Shown here piece by piece: positions 1 through 5,030 of a stretch of DNA of 5,030 bases (positions are counted from its first letter, which is position 1; every line of letters starts with the position of its first letter). Position numbers and translations under genes: made by a program. Where the stretch lies: NCBI GenBank assembly GCA_016198605.1, contig JACQIG010000043.1:1-5030 (forward strand), read 5' to 3'. The notes under the pieces were generated by a model. That model was not told the DNA's origin, did no database searches, and was given only the letters and a program-made list of their open reading frames with translations. This DNA comes from Candidatus Aenigmatarchaeota archaeon (lineage in GTDB: Archaea; Aenigmatarchaeota; Aenigmatarchaeia; QMZP01).

Positions 1-1080
1 GAACGAGAGCGCGGCGTGACGATCGACATCATGCACCAGCGCTTCGACACGAAAAAGTATTACTTCACCATCATCGACGCGCCGGGCCACCGTGACTTCG
101 TCAAGAACATGATCACTGGCGCTTCCCAGGCTGACGCTGCCATACTGGTCGTTTCCGCCAAGGACGGCATCCAGGACCAGACAAAGGAGCACGCATACCT
201 GGCGAAGATACTTGGCATAAACCAGGTTATAGTTGCGATCAACAAGATGGACGCGGTGAACTACGAGGAGAAGAAATTCCATGACACTAAGGAGGAGGTA
301 AGCAAGCTCCTCAAGTCAATAGGCTACAAGATTGACAAGATAGCGTTCGTGCCGCTTTCAGCATACCAGGGCGACAACGTTTTCAAGAAGTCCACGAACA
401 TGGCATGGTACAAGGGCCCGACACTTGTGGAGGCCATGGACCACAACATAGAGCCTCCCGAGAGGCCGATAGAGAAGCCGTTAAGGCTGCCGATACAGGA
501 CGTCTACACCATCACGGGCGTCGGCACCGTGCCTGTGGGCAGGGTGGAGGCAGGCGTAATGAAGCCAAACGACAAGATTATCTTTGAGCCCAGCGGCGCC
601 GTTGCCGAGGTGAAGTCAATAGAGATGCACCACAAGCAGATAGACAAGGCAGAGCCCGGCGACAACATAGGGTTCAATGTCCGCGGCCTTGCCAAGGGGC
701 AGATAAAGAAGGGCGACGTGGTCGGCCCGCAGAACAGCCCGCCCACCGTGGCGAAAGAGTTCACTGCGCAGATAATCGTCCTGCAGCACCCGACGGTCAT
801 AACCAAGGGCTACACGCCGGTGTTCCATTTCCACACAACGCACACCGCGGGCAAGATCCTGGAAATAGAGAAGAAGCTTGACCCGGCCACCGGCGCTGTA
901 AAGGAAGAGAAGCCCGAGATGCTGAAGTCAGGCGACGCCGCGATAATAAAGGTCCAGCCGATGCAGATGGTTGCGATAGAGAAGCAGGCCGACTACCCGA
1001 GACTTGCAAAGTTCTCCATCAGGGACATGGGCAAGACCGTAGCCGCGGGCATGGTAATAGAGCTTGTGAAGGCGAAGTGA
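1..1080 (+). CDS. tuf: Translation elongation factor EF-1A (aEF1A), 5'-truncated by the window edge
   Basis: This GTPase carries aminoacyl-tRNA to the ribosomal A site in the cytoplasm. The reading frame is open from base 1 (ERERGVTIDI, the switch I/G2 region), so the GTG at 16 is an internal Val codon and not the start. The G1 P-loop and about 65-70 residues are missing to the left. Visible motifs are G3 DAPGHRDF (nt 76-99), G4 NKMD (nt 241-252) and G5 SAYQGDN (nt 358-378). Domain II begins near nt 472 (EKPLRLPIQDVYTI) and domain III near nt 751 (AKEFTAQIIVLQHP). The C-terminus is complete at TGA 1078-1080. NMAWYKGPTL and the overall pattern match the archaeal/eukaryotic family and not bacterial EF-Tu. 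Lys is almost always AAG, which fits high expression. In many archaea rps10 follows this gene, but here it does not. The identification is secure; the lineage is not. Confidence 0.98.
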   Translation, partial: ERERGVTIDIMHQRFDTKKYYFTIIDAPGHRDFVKNMITGASQADAAILVVSAKDGIQDQTKEHAYLAKILGINQVIVAINKMDAVNYEEKKFHDTKEEVSKLLKSIGYKIDKIAFVPLSAYQGDNVFKKSTNMAWYKGPTLVEAMDHNIEPPERPIEKPLRLPIQDVYTITGVGTVPVGRVEAGVMKPNDKIIFEPSGAVAEVKSIEMHHKQIDKAEPGDNIGFNVRGLAKGQIKKGDVVGPQNSPPTVAKEFTAQIIVLQHPTVITKGYTPVFHFHTTHTAGKILEIEKKLDPATGAVKEEKPEMLKSGDAAIIKVQPMQMVAIEKQADYPRLAKFSIRDMGKTVAAGMVIELVKAK

Positions 1081-1082
1081 GC

Positions 1083-1103
1083 TTCTCTTAAATATTTTGT
1101 TTA
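1083..1103 (+). terminator. Possible T-rich terminator after EF-1A
   Basis: A pyrimidine- and T-rich stretch begins just after the EF-1A stop and ends in TTTTGTTT (1096-1103). Archaeal RNA polymerase often terminates at T-rich tracts without a hairpin, and I see no stem here. The same bases include the TATA-like element of the next gene, so the two roles would share the 34-base gap. This is inferred from composition and position only. Confidence 0.3.
1087..1096 (+). promoter_or_regulatory. TATA-box-like archaeal promoter for the 95-aa gene
   Basis: CTTAAATATT lies about 21-25 bases ahead of the ATG at 1115. An archaeal TATA box normally sits about 26 bases before the transcription start. The transcript would therefore begin at or next to the ATG, giving a leaderless mRNA. 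No Shine-Dalgarno sequence lies between. The same CTTAAATA octamer recurs at 4803-4810, ahead of the Cys-rich gene. Confidence 0.6.
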
Positions 1104-1114
1104 CCAGTAATAGC

Positions 1115-1402
1115 ATGGGCAACATAGTTTCCATTTCTTCCGGCGAGTTGCGGAAGCATGTGGGGAAGACCGTAGAGACTGGTCTCAGTTGCTTCCCGTA
1201 TATGATAGGCAAACTTGAGGAAGGGAAAGAAAAAGGCGTTTTTTACGTCAACGGCCATGCCACATATGATTCTGCCCCCGGCGTTCCGATAAGGAGGAGG
1301 GAAAGGATTGACCAAAGGGCTGTCAGGGACGGCTACATGATCAACATCATCGGGCAGTATGATGCGCATTACAGTGAAAACTGGCGCAGGATAAGCCTGT
1401 GA
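1115..1402 (+). CDS. Small protein of unknown function, 95 aa
   Basis: I do not recognise this protein. The frame is open back to a TTG at 1097, but that TTG overlaps the TATA-like element. ATG 1115 is better because it falls where transcription should start. The product is soluble-looking, with no membrane segment or signal peptide. It has a single Cys (C26), a Lys/Glu-rich turn at residues 33-40 and an Arg-rich run at 60-64 (RRRER). Alternating hydrophobic stretches at 41-47 (GVFYVNG) and 73-83 (GYMINIIGQYD) suggest a small beta-rich fold. An OB-like nucleic-acid-binding barrel is possible, but that is speculation. Codon use (AGG, ATA, GGC) matches the neighbours. It follows EF-1A on the same strand after 34 bases and converges on the 845-aa gene, with one base between the stop codons. 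The promoter position and codon use support it as real; its function is open. Confidence 0.72.
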   Translation: MGNIVSISSGELRKHVGKTVETGLSCFPYMIGKLEEGKEKGVFYVNGHATYDSAPGVPIRRRERIDQRAVRDGYMINIIGQYDAHYSENWRRISL

Positions 1403-1403
1403 A

Positions 1404-3941
1404 TCAAGCGGCTGCGAGGTGATAGCCTGAAGAAGACAGGTAATCGCCAAGTTTCCTATATATCTTGCTGTCAAAAGAGATGTCCATCCCGCCAAGCGTG
1501 GCAGCCATAAGGATTGCATTGTAAACGTCCTCTGTCCTGCTTATGAAGGCCCATTCGCTGTCCCTCGCTATCTTCCATGGGGCCATGCCTGACGTGAAGT
1601 CCGCCGTTATCTTTGAGCAGGCATCTAGGAAATCAGCGTCTGTCTTGTTTCTTGTCATTCCCATGTATTTTTCCCGCAGGGTCATGTAGCCGTCAAGCAT
1701 CCTGCCGTAACCGCCTGCAATGTCCCCTGACTGGAGGAATGCGGGCATGTCAAGGCTTCCGTCCTCCCTGATATATTTTGACTGCAGGCTGCCCTGAGGC
1801 TTTTCTGCCCTGCCTTCCTGCGACAGGCTGAGGTCAAGTGTTCCGACAAGGGATGCGTTAATCTTGCTCCCCTCTACACACTTCACTTGGTATTTTATCA
1901 TGTTTCCTGTTTTATTGAGCCTTATCCTCTTTCCAGTGTCCCCGTAGGTAAAATCTCCGCCATCAACCTTGATGCCCACCTTCTCATAATGCCCCCGCGT
2001 TGCCTGCCTCTGGCGGACATCGACATAATCGTCCCCTACCTCCAGGATCTCCAAAGGCGGCACTGTAGCCCATTTGTCTGCATCCTGCTCAAATTCGAGT
2101 CTGCGGAAATAATCTTGGTGCCTCTGGACAGCTGCCTGTTCCTCCGGGAGTTGTGTGAGCATAGGGGTTTCTGGGGTATGCGTATCCCCCGCGACTCTGG
2201 CTGGTGTATGCATAGCAACTGGTATTGAGAAGATATCCTTCTCTGATATGTATGAGGCATTGATGGCGCCGTTTTCTATATTGCCCACCTTTACCTTTAT
2301 TGTTATGGGCAGGCGGGACTCAATGGGGTGCTCATCAGAATAAGTGTTGACAACCCTAAATTGTGCCCTCTCCCCTCGCTTTACATATGCAGTTTTTTGG
2401 CCTAAGCCGATCCCGCCGATCTTCTTCTCAAAAGTGATTTGTGTCATATCGGTTCGCATATTCCCATCCTTGTCGAAGGCCGGTGGCGGGAATATTTCAA
2501 TTGTCCTGGTGAATTCGCCAATCTGCGCGACTTCCATATAGCATGGCTGAAGCATGACTTCTGTCTTCCCTATAGGATATCTTGCACTTTCATCGGGTAT
2601 TGTTGGCCCTATTGCTGGAGAATATTCACGGCGCTGTTCGGTTGCCGGCAGGGCGGCGTACCCTTCATTTTGTGTATTTTCTGCGGTGCTTATATTCTGC
2701 GCGTACTTGGTAACAGGAGCATCACTGCCTATGGCTGGAAGGGTATCATTGCTTATGGCTGGAGCAGCCCCAGCGGGCATGAGGCTTGCCTGGGCAGGCG
2801 CCTTTTCTTCTATCCTTGGCGCATTCTCCGCGTGCCTTTTATTATTTGGTGCGGAAGAGAGCGACAATGAAAGCGCCGCGGCCCCTGCCATCAGCGACCC
2901 CGCAAGCAGGCCTGTGCCTATCTTGCCCCAGTTGTAATCCATCTTCTTGTTAAGATAGCCCATAAGCGAGCTTGAGTAGCGTCTTGTATTCTCCCTGCCG
3001 CGCGTGTATAGCTCCTTCACGGCTTCCCCTGAGGCCAGGATTGCGCCGCCAAGCTTCCATCCTTTTCCTTCTTCGGACGTCATTTCCTCTGCAGCTGTGG
3101 AGTCGCCTCCCCTTATCGCCCCGATAGCCAAGGCAGCGCCCGCCTCAAGGCAGGCAGGTGCGTCTTCAACTGTGTTAGGAATATGAGACGGTTTGTACAG
3201 GCCTTTCATCCGCTCCACCATCCTTGAAAGGCCCCGCTTTTTCTTTTCAACGGGCCCTGGTGGGTTTTCAGGCTGTTGAGGCATTGCTGGCGCTGCCGGA
3301 GCAGAAGGTTGCGTGCCGGGTGATGCGCGTATGCCCCTGGGCGAGACCCTGCTCTCTTTGAGCAGCGCCCTGTAGGCCACGTATTCGTCTAAGTGTTCCA
3401 GGCCCTTTGCCAGCTGGTTGCCTGCGATGCTACAAACTACTGAGGCGGCAACAGGAAACTTAAGGGCCTCGTATCCGGCATGAATGAACGGGTGCTCAGA
3501 ATATATATCTGCCCGCGCTTCAGGGGAAAGCAGAGACGGTATGAAGCCCGCGAAAAAGCCGACAGCCGCGCCTCCCCATGTCAGCTTGTGCCTCAGGGGC
3601 GACCAGCGCCTGGCTACGGTATCCTGTCCGTAAACAGTGTTAAGGCCGGACATGATTTCCAGCGCCCTTCCCCTATTGCCGCCATTTGCACTGAGGACAT
3701 CGTTGTACCAGCTTGTGACGTATTCGTCAGTCTGCCTCGCAAGCCTTCTTTTGTGCCTCCTGGCTGCCTTCGGATGCACGTGAGCGCCATACAGCATCCT
3801 GACTGCAGCATCCCTTATGCTGTTTGCTTCCCTGCCCAGCTGCACCCTGGATTCATCTGCCTTGGATATTTCTATGGCACGCTTAAACGCTTCCCTCTGT
3901 TCACGCTGTGTACCAAAGATGTCCTTTCCGGATATTCTCAT
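1404..3941 (-). CDS. Large membrane-anchored surface protein of unknown function, 845 aa
   Basis: I recognise no known family. Residues 1-118 are helical and very basic (61-70 RRHKRRLARQ). Likely membrane helices are 123-139, 163-180 and 340-362. Residues 181-339 are basic and include a Pro-rich run (209-230) and EKKKR (232-236), so they should be cytoplasmic. Residues 363-455 form an Ala/Pro/Glu-rich linker. Two beta-rich stretches follow (about 458-577 and 628-708), joined by a Thr/Pro-rich and then helical segment, and a helical domain ends the protein (about 728-845). The positive-inside rule gives N-in, C-out. All six N-x-S/T sequons (N398, N416, N561, N676, N695, N765) lie after the last membrane helix, which agrees. 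Cysteines in the outer part are C467, C688 and C775. The start is ATG 3941, about 20 bases after a TATA element. A cell-surface, S-layer-associated or adhesin-like role is inference only. No enzyme motif is visible. The long open frames on the opposite strand are shadows. Confidence 0.9.
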   Translation of the reverse strand: MRISGKDIFGTQREQREAFKRAIEISKADESRVQLGREANSIRDAAVRMLYGAHVHPKAARRHKRRLARQTDEYVTSWYNDVLSANGGNRGRALEIMSGLNTVYGQDTVARRWSPLRHKLTWGGAAVGFFAGFIPSLLSPEARADIYSEHPFIHAGYEALKFPVAASVVCSIAGNQLAKGLEHLDEYVAYRALLKESRVSPRGIRASPGTQPSAPAAPAMPQQPENPPGPVEKKKRGLSRMVERMKGLYKPSHIPNTVEDAPACLEAGAALAIGAIRGGDSTAAEEMTSEEGKGWKLGGAILASGEAVKELYTRGRENTRRYSSSLMGYLNKKMDYNWGKIGTGLLAGSLMAGAAALSLSLSSAPNNKRHAENAPRIEEKAPAQASLMPAGAAPAISNDTLPAIGSDAPVTKYAQNISTAENTQNEGYAALPATEQRREYSPAIGPTIPDESARYPIGKTEVMLQPCYMEVAQIGEFTRTIEIFPPPAFDKDGNMRTDMTQITFEKKIGGIGLGQKTAYVKRGERAQFRVVNTYSDEHPIESRLPITIKVKVGNIENGAINASYISEKDIFSIPVAMHTPARVAGDTHTPETPMLTQLPEEQAAVQRHQDYFRRLEFEQDADKWATVPPLEILEVGDDYVDVRQRQATRGHYEKVGIKVDGGDFTYGDTGKRIRLNKTGNMIKYQVKCVEGSKINASLVGTLDLSLSQEGRAEKPQGSLQSKYIREDGSLDMPAFLQSGDIAGGYGRMLDGYMTLREKYMGMTRNKTDADFLDACSKITADFTSGMAPWKIARDSEWAFISRTEDVYNAILMAATLGGMDISFDSKIYRKLGDYLSSSGYHLAAA
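2730..2763 (-). repeat. Short in-frame direct repeat in the linker of the 845-aa protein
   Basis: TATGGCTGGA (plus-strand reading) occurs at 2730-2739 and again at 2754-2763, a spacing of 24 bases or eight codons. It encodes the Pro-Ala-Ile motifs at residues 394-396 and 402-404. A third Pro-Ala-Ile occurs at 442-444. This is typical of a low-complexity extracellular spacer that can grow or shrink by slippage or small duplications. Confidence 0.6.
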
Positions 3942-3958
3942 GCAACTAATTGCCCATT

Positions 3959-3970
3959 AGATTTATAAAG
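3959..3970 (-). promoter_or_regulatory. TATA-box promoter for the 845-aa protein gene
   Basis: Read on the minus strand this is CTTTATAAATCT, a good match to an archaeal TATA box, with purine-rich bases upstream (GAGATAG) where TFB would bind. It ends about 20 bases before ATG 3941, so transcription should start at or within a few bases of the ATG. This supports that start codon and a leaderless mRNA. It lies in the 58-base gap after the NnrE gene, so the two minus-strand genes need not be one operon. Confidence 0.65.
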
Positions 3971-3999
3971 CTATCTCTGGAGAGTAACAACATAATGCA

Positions 4000-4722
4000 T
4001 TATACCCTGGTGAATTCCTTCCTGCCGAAGAGGTTGCCTACCTGCAGCTCCATCATGGTGAATATCTCCTGGGGCAGGCCGATGTCCCCTATCCAAAGCT
4101 CCCCCACCGCCTGCATGGCCTTCTTTTCCAGGAAGCCCTTCTTCGGCAGGGCCATGGAGAGCGTCCACTTGGCCTTTATGCAGGGGTTGCGCATCTCCCC
4201 CGTGTCAGGGTCCAGGCCGGAGGGGATGTCTATGGACAGGATTTTCCTGCCGGAATTGTTGGCTATGTGTATCAGCGTGGCATAATCGTTCCTCGGGTCC
4301 CCCTGCACGCCGTAGCCAAGGAGGCCGTCAATTATCAGGTGAGAGTTCTTTATGTAGCGGTCGGCCTTCATGAAGTCCACCGAATACATTATGTTCACGT
4401 ACATGGAGCGCAGGACACCGAGCTGCACCTTGGTGAGCGGCTCAATGTTGTCAGGGTGGTCCGCCACGGCCACATGCACCTCCGCGCCCCAGTTGTGCAG
4501 GAAGCGCGCCGCCACTGCAGCATCGCCGCCGTTATGGCCCTTGCCAATGAGGACTGATATGACCTTGCCCTCCGCGCCGCCAAGCAGCTCCCTTGCCAGC
4601 GAGGCGATGCACCTGCCTGAGTTCTCCATGAGCTGCACGGTCTCCAGCCCGAAGAACTTTGCCGCAAGTTCGTCTATCCTCCTCATCTGCTCCGACGTGA
4701 CGAAAGGTACATGCTGGCCCAT
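4000..4722 (-). CDS. nnrE: NAD(P)H-hydrate epimerase, stand-alone YjeF N-terminal domain, 240 aa
   Basis: This enzyme interconverts the R and S epimers of hydrated NADH and NADPH. The S form can then be repaired by the ATP/ADP-dependent dehydratase NnrD. Family motifs appear in order: ENSGR (33-37), GKGHNGGDA (60-68), the acidic-glycine loop DGLLGYG (132-138), DIPSGLDPDTGE (165-176), the LPKKGF turn (192-197) and the closing GELWIGDIGLP (207-217). The length fits one complete Rossmann-like epimerase domain. Most bacteria and archaea fuse it to NnrD, but here the frame ends after the epimerase, and the next gene is unrelated. The second motif departs slightly from the usual GxGNNGGDG: His63 replaces the first Asn and Ala68 the last Gly. 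The product is cytoplasmic, with no signal peptide. ATG 4722 is chosen because it leaves a normal-length N-terminus and lies a promoter's distance from an AT-rich element. Confidence 0.93.
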   Translation of the reverse strand: MGQHVPFVTSEQMRRIDELAAKFFGLETVQLMENSGRCIASLARELLGGAEGKVISVLIGKGHNGGDAAVAARFLHNWGAEVHVAVADHPDNIEPLTKVQLGVLRSMYVNIMYSVDFMKADRYIKNSHLIIDGLLGYGVQGDPRNDYATLIHIANNSGRKILSIDIPSGLDPDTGEMRNPCIKAKWTLSMALPKKGFLEKKAMQAVGELWIGDIGLPQEIFTMMELQVGNLFGRKEFTRV

Positions 4723-4746
4723 AATACCATAATAGTTATACGCAAG

Positions 4747-4757
4747 GGATAAAAATG
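4747..4757 (-). promoter_or_regulatory. Possible TATA element for the nnrE gene
   Basis: On the minus strand the sequence reads CCATTTTTATC. Its core ends about 26 bases before ATG 4722, implying a leader of only a few bases. A second AT-rich candidate (GTATAACT, 4734-4741 on the minus strand) is too close to the start for a normal TATA position. No Shine-Dalgarno sequence precedes the ATG. Confidence 0.4.
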
Positions 4758-4802
4758 GATTATGGCCTTTTAACTCTGCCAGCCGAGATAATTTGGCTAA
4801 GG

Positions 4803-4810
4803 CTTAAATA
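4803..4810 (+). promoter_or_regulatory. TATA-like element for the Cys-rich 53-aa gene
   Basis: CTTAAATA is identical to the octamer ahead of the 95-aa gene. It ends 35 bases before ATG 4845, predicting a start of transcription near 4833-4836 and a leader of about 10 bases. An in-frame GTG at 4836 falls almost exactly on that point and could be a leaderless start. The element thus leaves two start codons open. Confidence 0.5.
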
Positions 4811-4852
4811 CAGGCCATGAGAATTCCTATTTACTGTGTTTTCTATGGCCTG
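4811..4852. repeat. Inverted repeat CAGGCCAT / ATGGCCTG around the Cys-rich gene start
   Basis: CAGGCCAT (4811-4818) and its exact reverse complement ATGGCCTG (4845-4852) are separated by 26 bases. The right arm includes the ATG start codon. A third copy of the 7-base core, ATGGCCT, lies at 4762-4768, nearer the nnrE promoter. It could be a binding site set for a regulator of the divergent pair. It could also be chance, since one arm is coding sequence. Confidence 0.35.
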
Positions 4853-5006
4853 CCTAGACTGCAAGAAGGACAGGAAGCTCGTGGAATGCGCGGTGCACAA
4901 CCCCAGCCTCGCGAGGATATGCAAGGACTGCTGCATTGACAAGATGAGCGGCCACAGGTGCAAGTGGTTTGACCTCTGCTGGGAGACAACAAAATTCCAA
5001 TTCTAA
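4845..5006 (+). CDS. Very small cysteine-rich, probably zinc-binding protein, 53 aa
   Basis: I cannot name the family. Eight of 53 residues are Cys (3, 6, 15, 26, 29, 30, 39, 45), and H18 and H37 could also bind metal. The pattern is CxxC-x8-C, then CxxCC-x8-C-x5-C. The two halves resemble each other: CLDCKKDR and CKDCCIDK both fit C-x-D-C-x-x-D-[KR]. This suggests two metal half-sites, as in zinc-ribbon or cross-brace folds. There is no membrane segment or signal peptide, and the charge is basic. About 43 of 52 codons after the start end in G or C, and Lys is nearly always AAG, like EF-1A, which argues for a real and well-expressed gene. ATG 4845 is preferred; GTG 4836 would add three residues. 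It diverges from nnrE across 122 bases. A nucleic-acid or protein partner is possible but not shown. Confidence 0.72.
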   Translation: MACLDCKKDRKLVECAVHNPSLARICKDCCIDKMSGHRCKWFDLCWETTKFQF

Positions 5007-5030
5007 AGTCAGGCCTGCAGAGTGCCTGCC

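Noticed and set aside
1291..1300. AAGGAGGAGG, resembling a strong Shine-Dalgarno site
   Set aside because: It encodes the Arg-rich run of the 95-aa protein using AGG codons. No start codon follows at a useful distance.
1088..1519. 143-aa minus-strand open frame across the 95-aa gene and the end of the 845-aa gene
   Set aside because: It starts inside the large gene in another frame, has no promoter of its own, and overlaps a plus-strand gene with a TATA element and typical codon use.
2439..2937. Two overlapping plus-strand frames (143 and 127 aa) with hydrophobic, Cys- and Trp-rich stretches
   Set aside because: They are antisense to the Ala/Pro-rich linker and third membrane helix of the 845-aa protein. 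The apparent hydrophobicity comes from those codons read in reverse.
3480..3968. 162-aa plus-strand open frame antisense to the start of the 845-aa gene
   Set aside because: It is a shadow of the long minus-strand gene. It runs through that gene's promoter, and its composition (scattered Cys and Pro, no domain) is typical of antisense translation.
4267..4732. Plus-strand frames of 96 and 120 aa antisense to nnrE
   Set aside because: The opposite strand encodes a clear NnrE with all its motifs, so these are shadows.
4781..4798. Short AGCC/GGCT inverted repeat in the nnrE - Cys-rich gap
   Set aside because: Four-base arms around a ten-base loop are expected by chance and could not form a stable hairpin.
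4760..4963. 67-aa minus-strand frame opposite the Cys-rich gene
   Set aside because: It has no TATA element at a suitable distance. The plus strand has patterned cysteines, strong G/C-ending codons and a promoter-like element, so only one strand is likely coding.
1..5030. CRISPR array, tRNA/rRNA, transposase or defence system
   Set aside because: I saw no regularly spaced repeats, no cloverleaf or rRNA-like stretch, and no transposase, nuclease or defence-ATPase motif. All gaps between genes are about 125 bases or less.

Overview
This window is archaeal. The partial gene at its left edge encodes translation elongation factor EF-1A of the archaeal/eukaryotic type (DAPGHRDF, NKMD, NMAWYKGPTL). 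The intergenic regions carry TATA-like promoter elements about 20-26 nt ahead of start codons, with no Shine-Dalgarno sequences. That pattern fits leaderless or nearly leaderless transcription. Codon use favours AGG for Arg, ATA for Ile and AAG for Lys, at moderate to fairly high GC. The sequence alone does not fix the lineage; a DPANN or euryarchaeal genome is plausible, but I cannot resolve it.

Layout: (1) 1-1080, plus strand: EF-1A missing roughly its first 65-70 residues, including the P-loop. (2) 1115-1402, plus strand: a 95-residue protein of unknown function with its own TATA element just after the EF-1A stop. (3) 1404-3941, minus strand: a large unrecognised membrane-anchored protein (845 aa), convergent with gene 2 and separated from it by one base. 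It has a predicted cytoplasmic N-terminal half, three membrane segments and a 480-residue outer part with Ala/Pro-rich linkers and two similar beta-rich stretches. (4) 4000-4722, minus strand: NAD(P)H-hydrate epimerase (NnrE/YjeF N-terminal domain) as a stand-alone enzyme. (5) 4845-5006, plus strand: a 53-residue protein with eight cysteines, probably zinc-binding, divergent from gene 4. The last 24 bases (5007-5030) show nothing I can name.

The genes do not look like one pathway. EF-1A (translation), NnrE (repair of hydrated nicotinamide cofactors) and the two small proteins each seem to have their own promoter. The most novel items are the 845-aa surface protein and the tiny Cys-rich protein. 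All N-glycosylation sequons of the 845-aa protein lie on the side predicted to be outside the cell. I found no CRISPR array, RNA gene, transposon or recognised defence system. The coding density is high, and no gap between genes exceeds about 125 bases.
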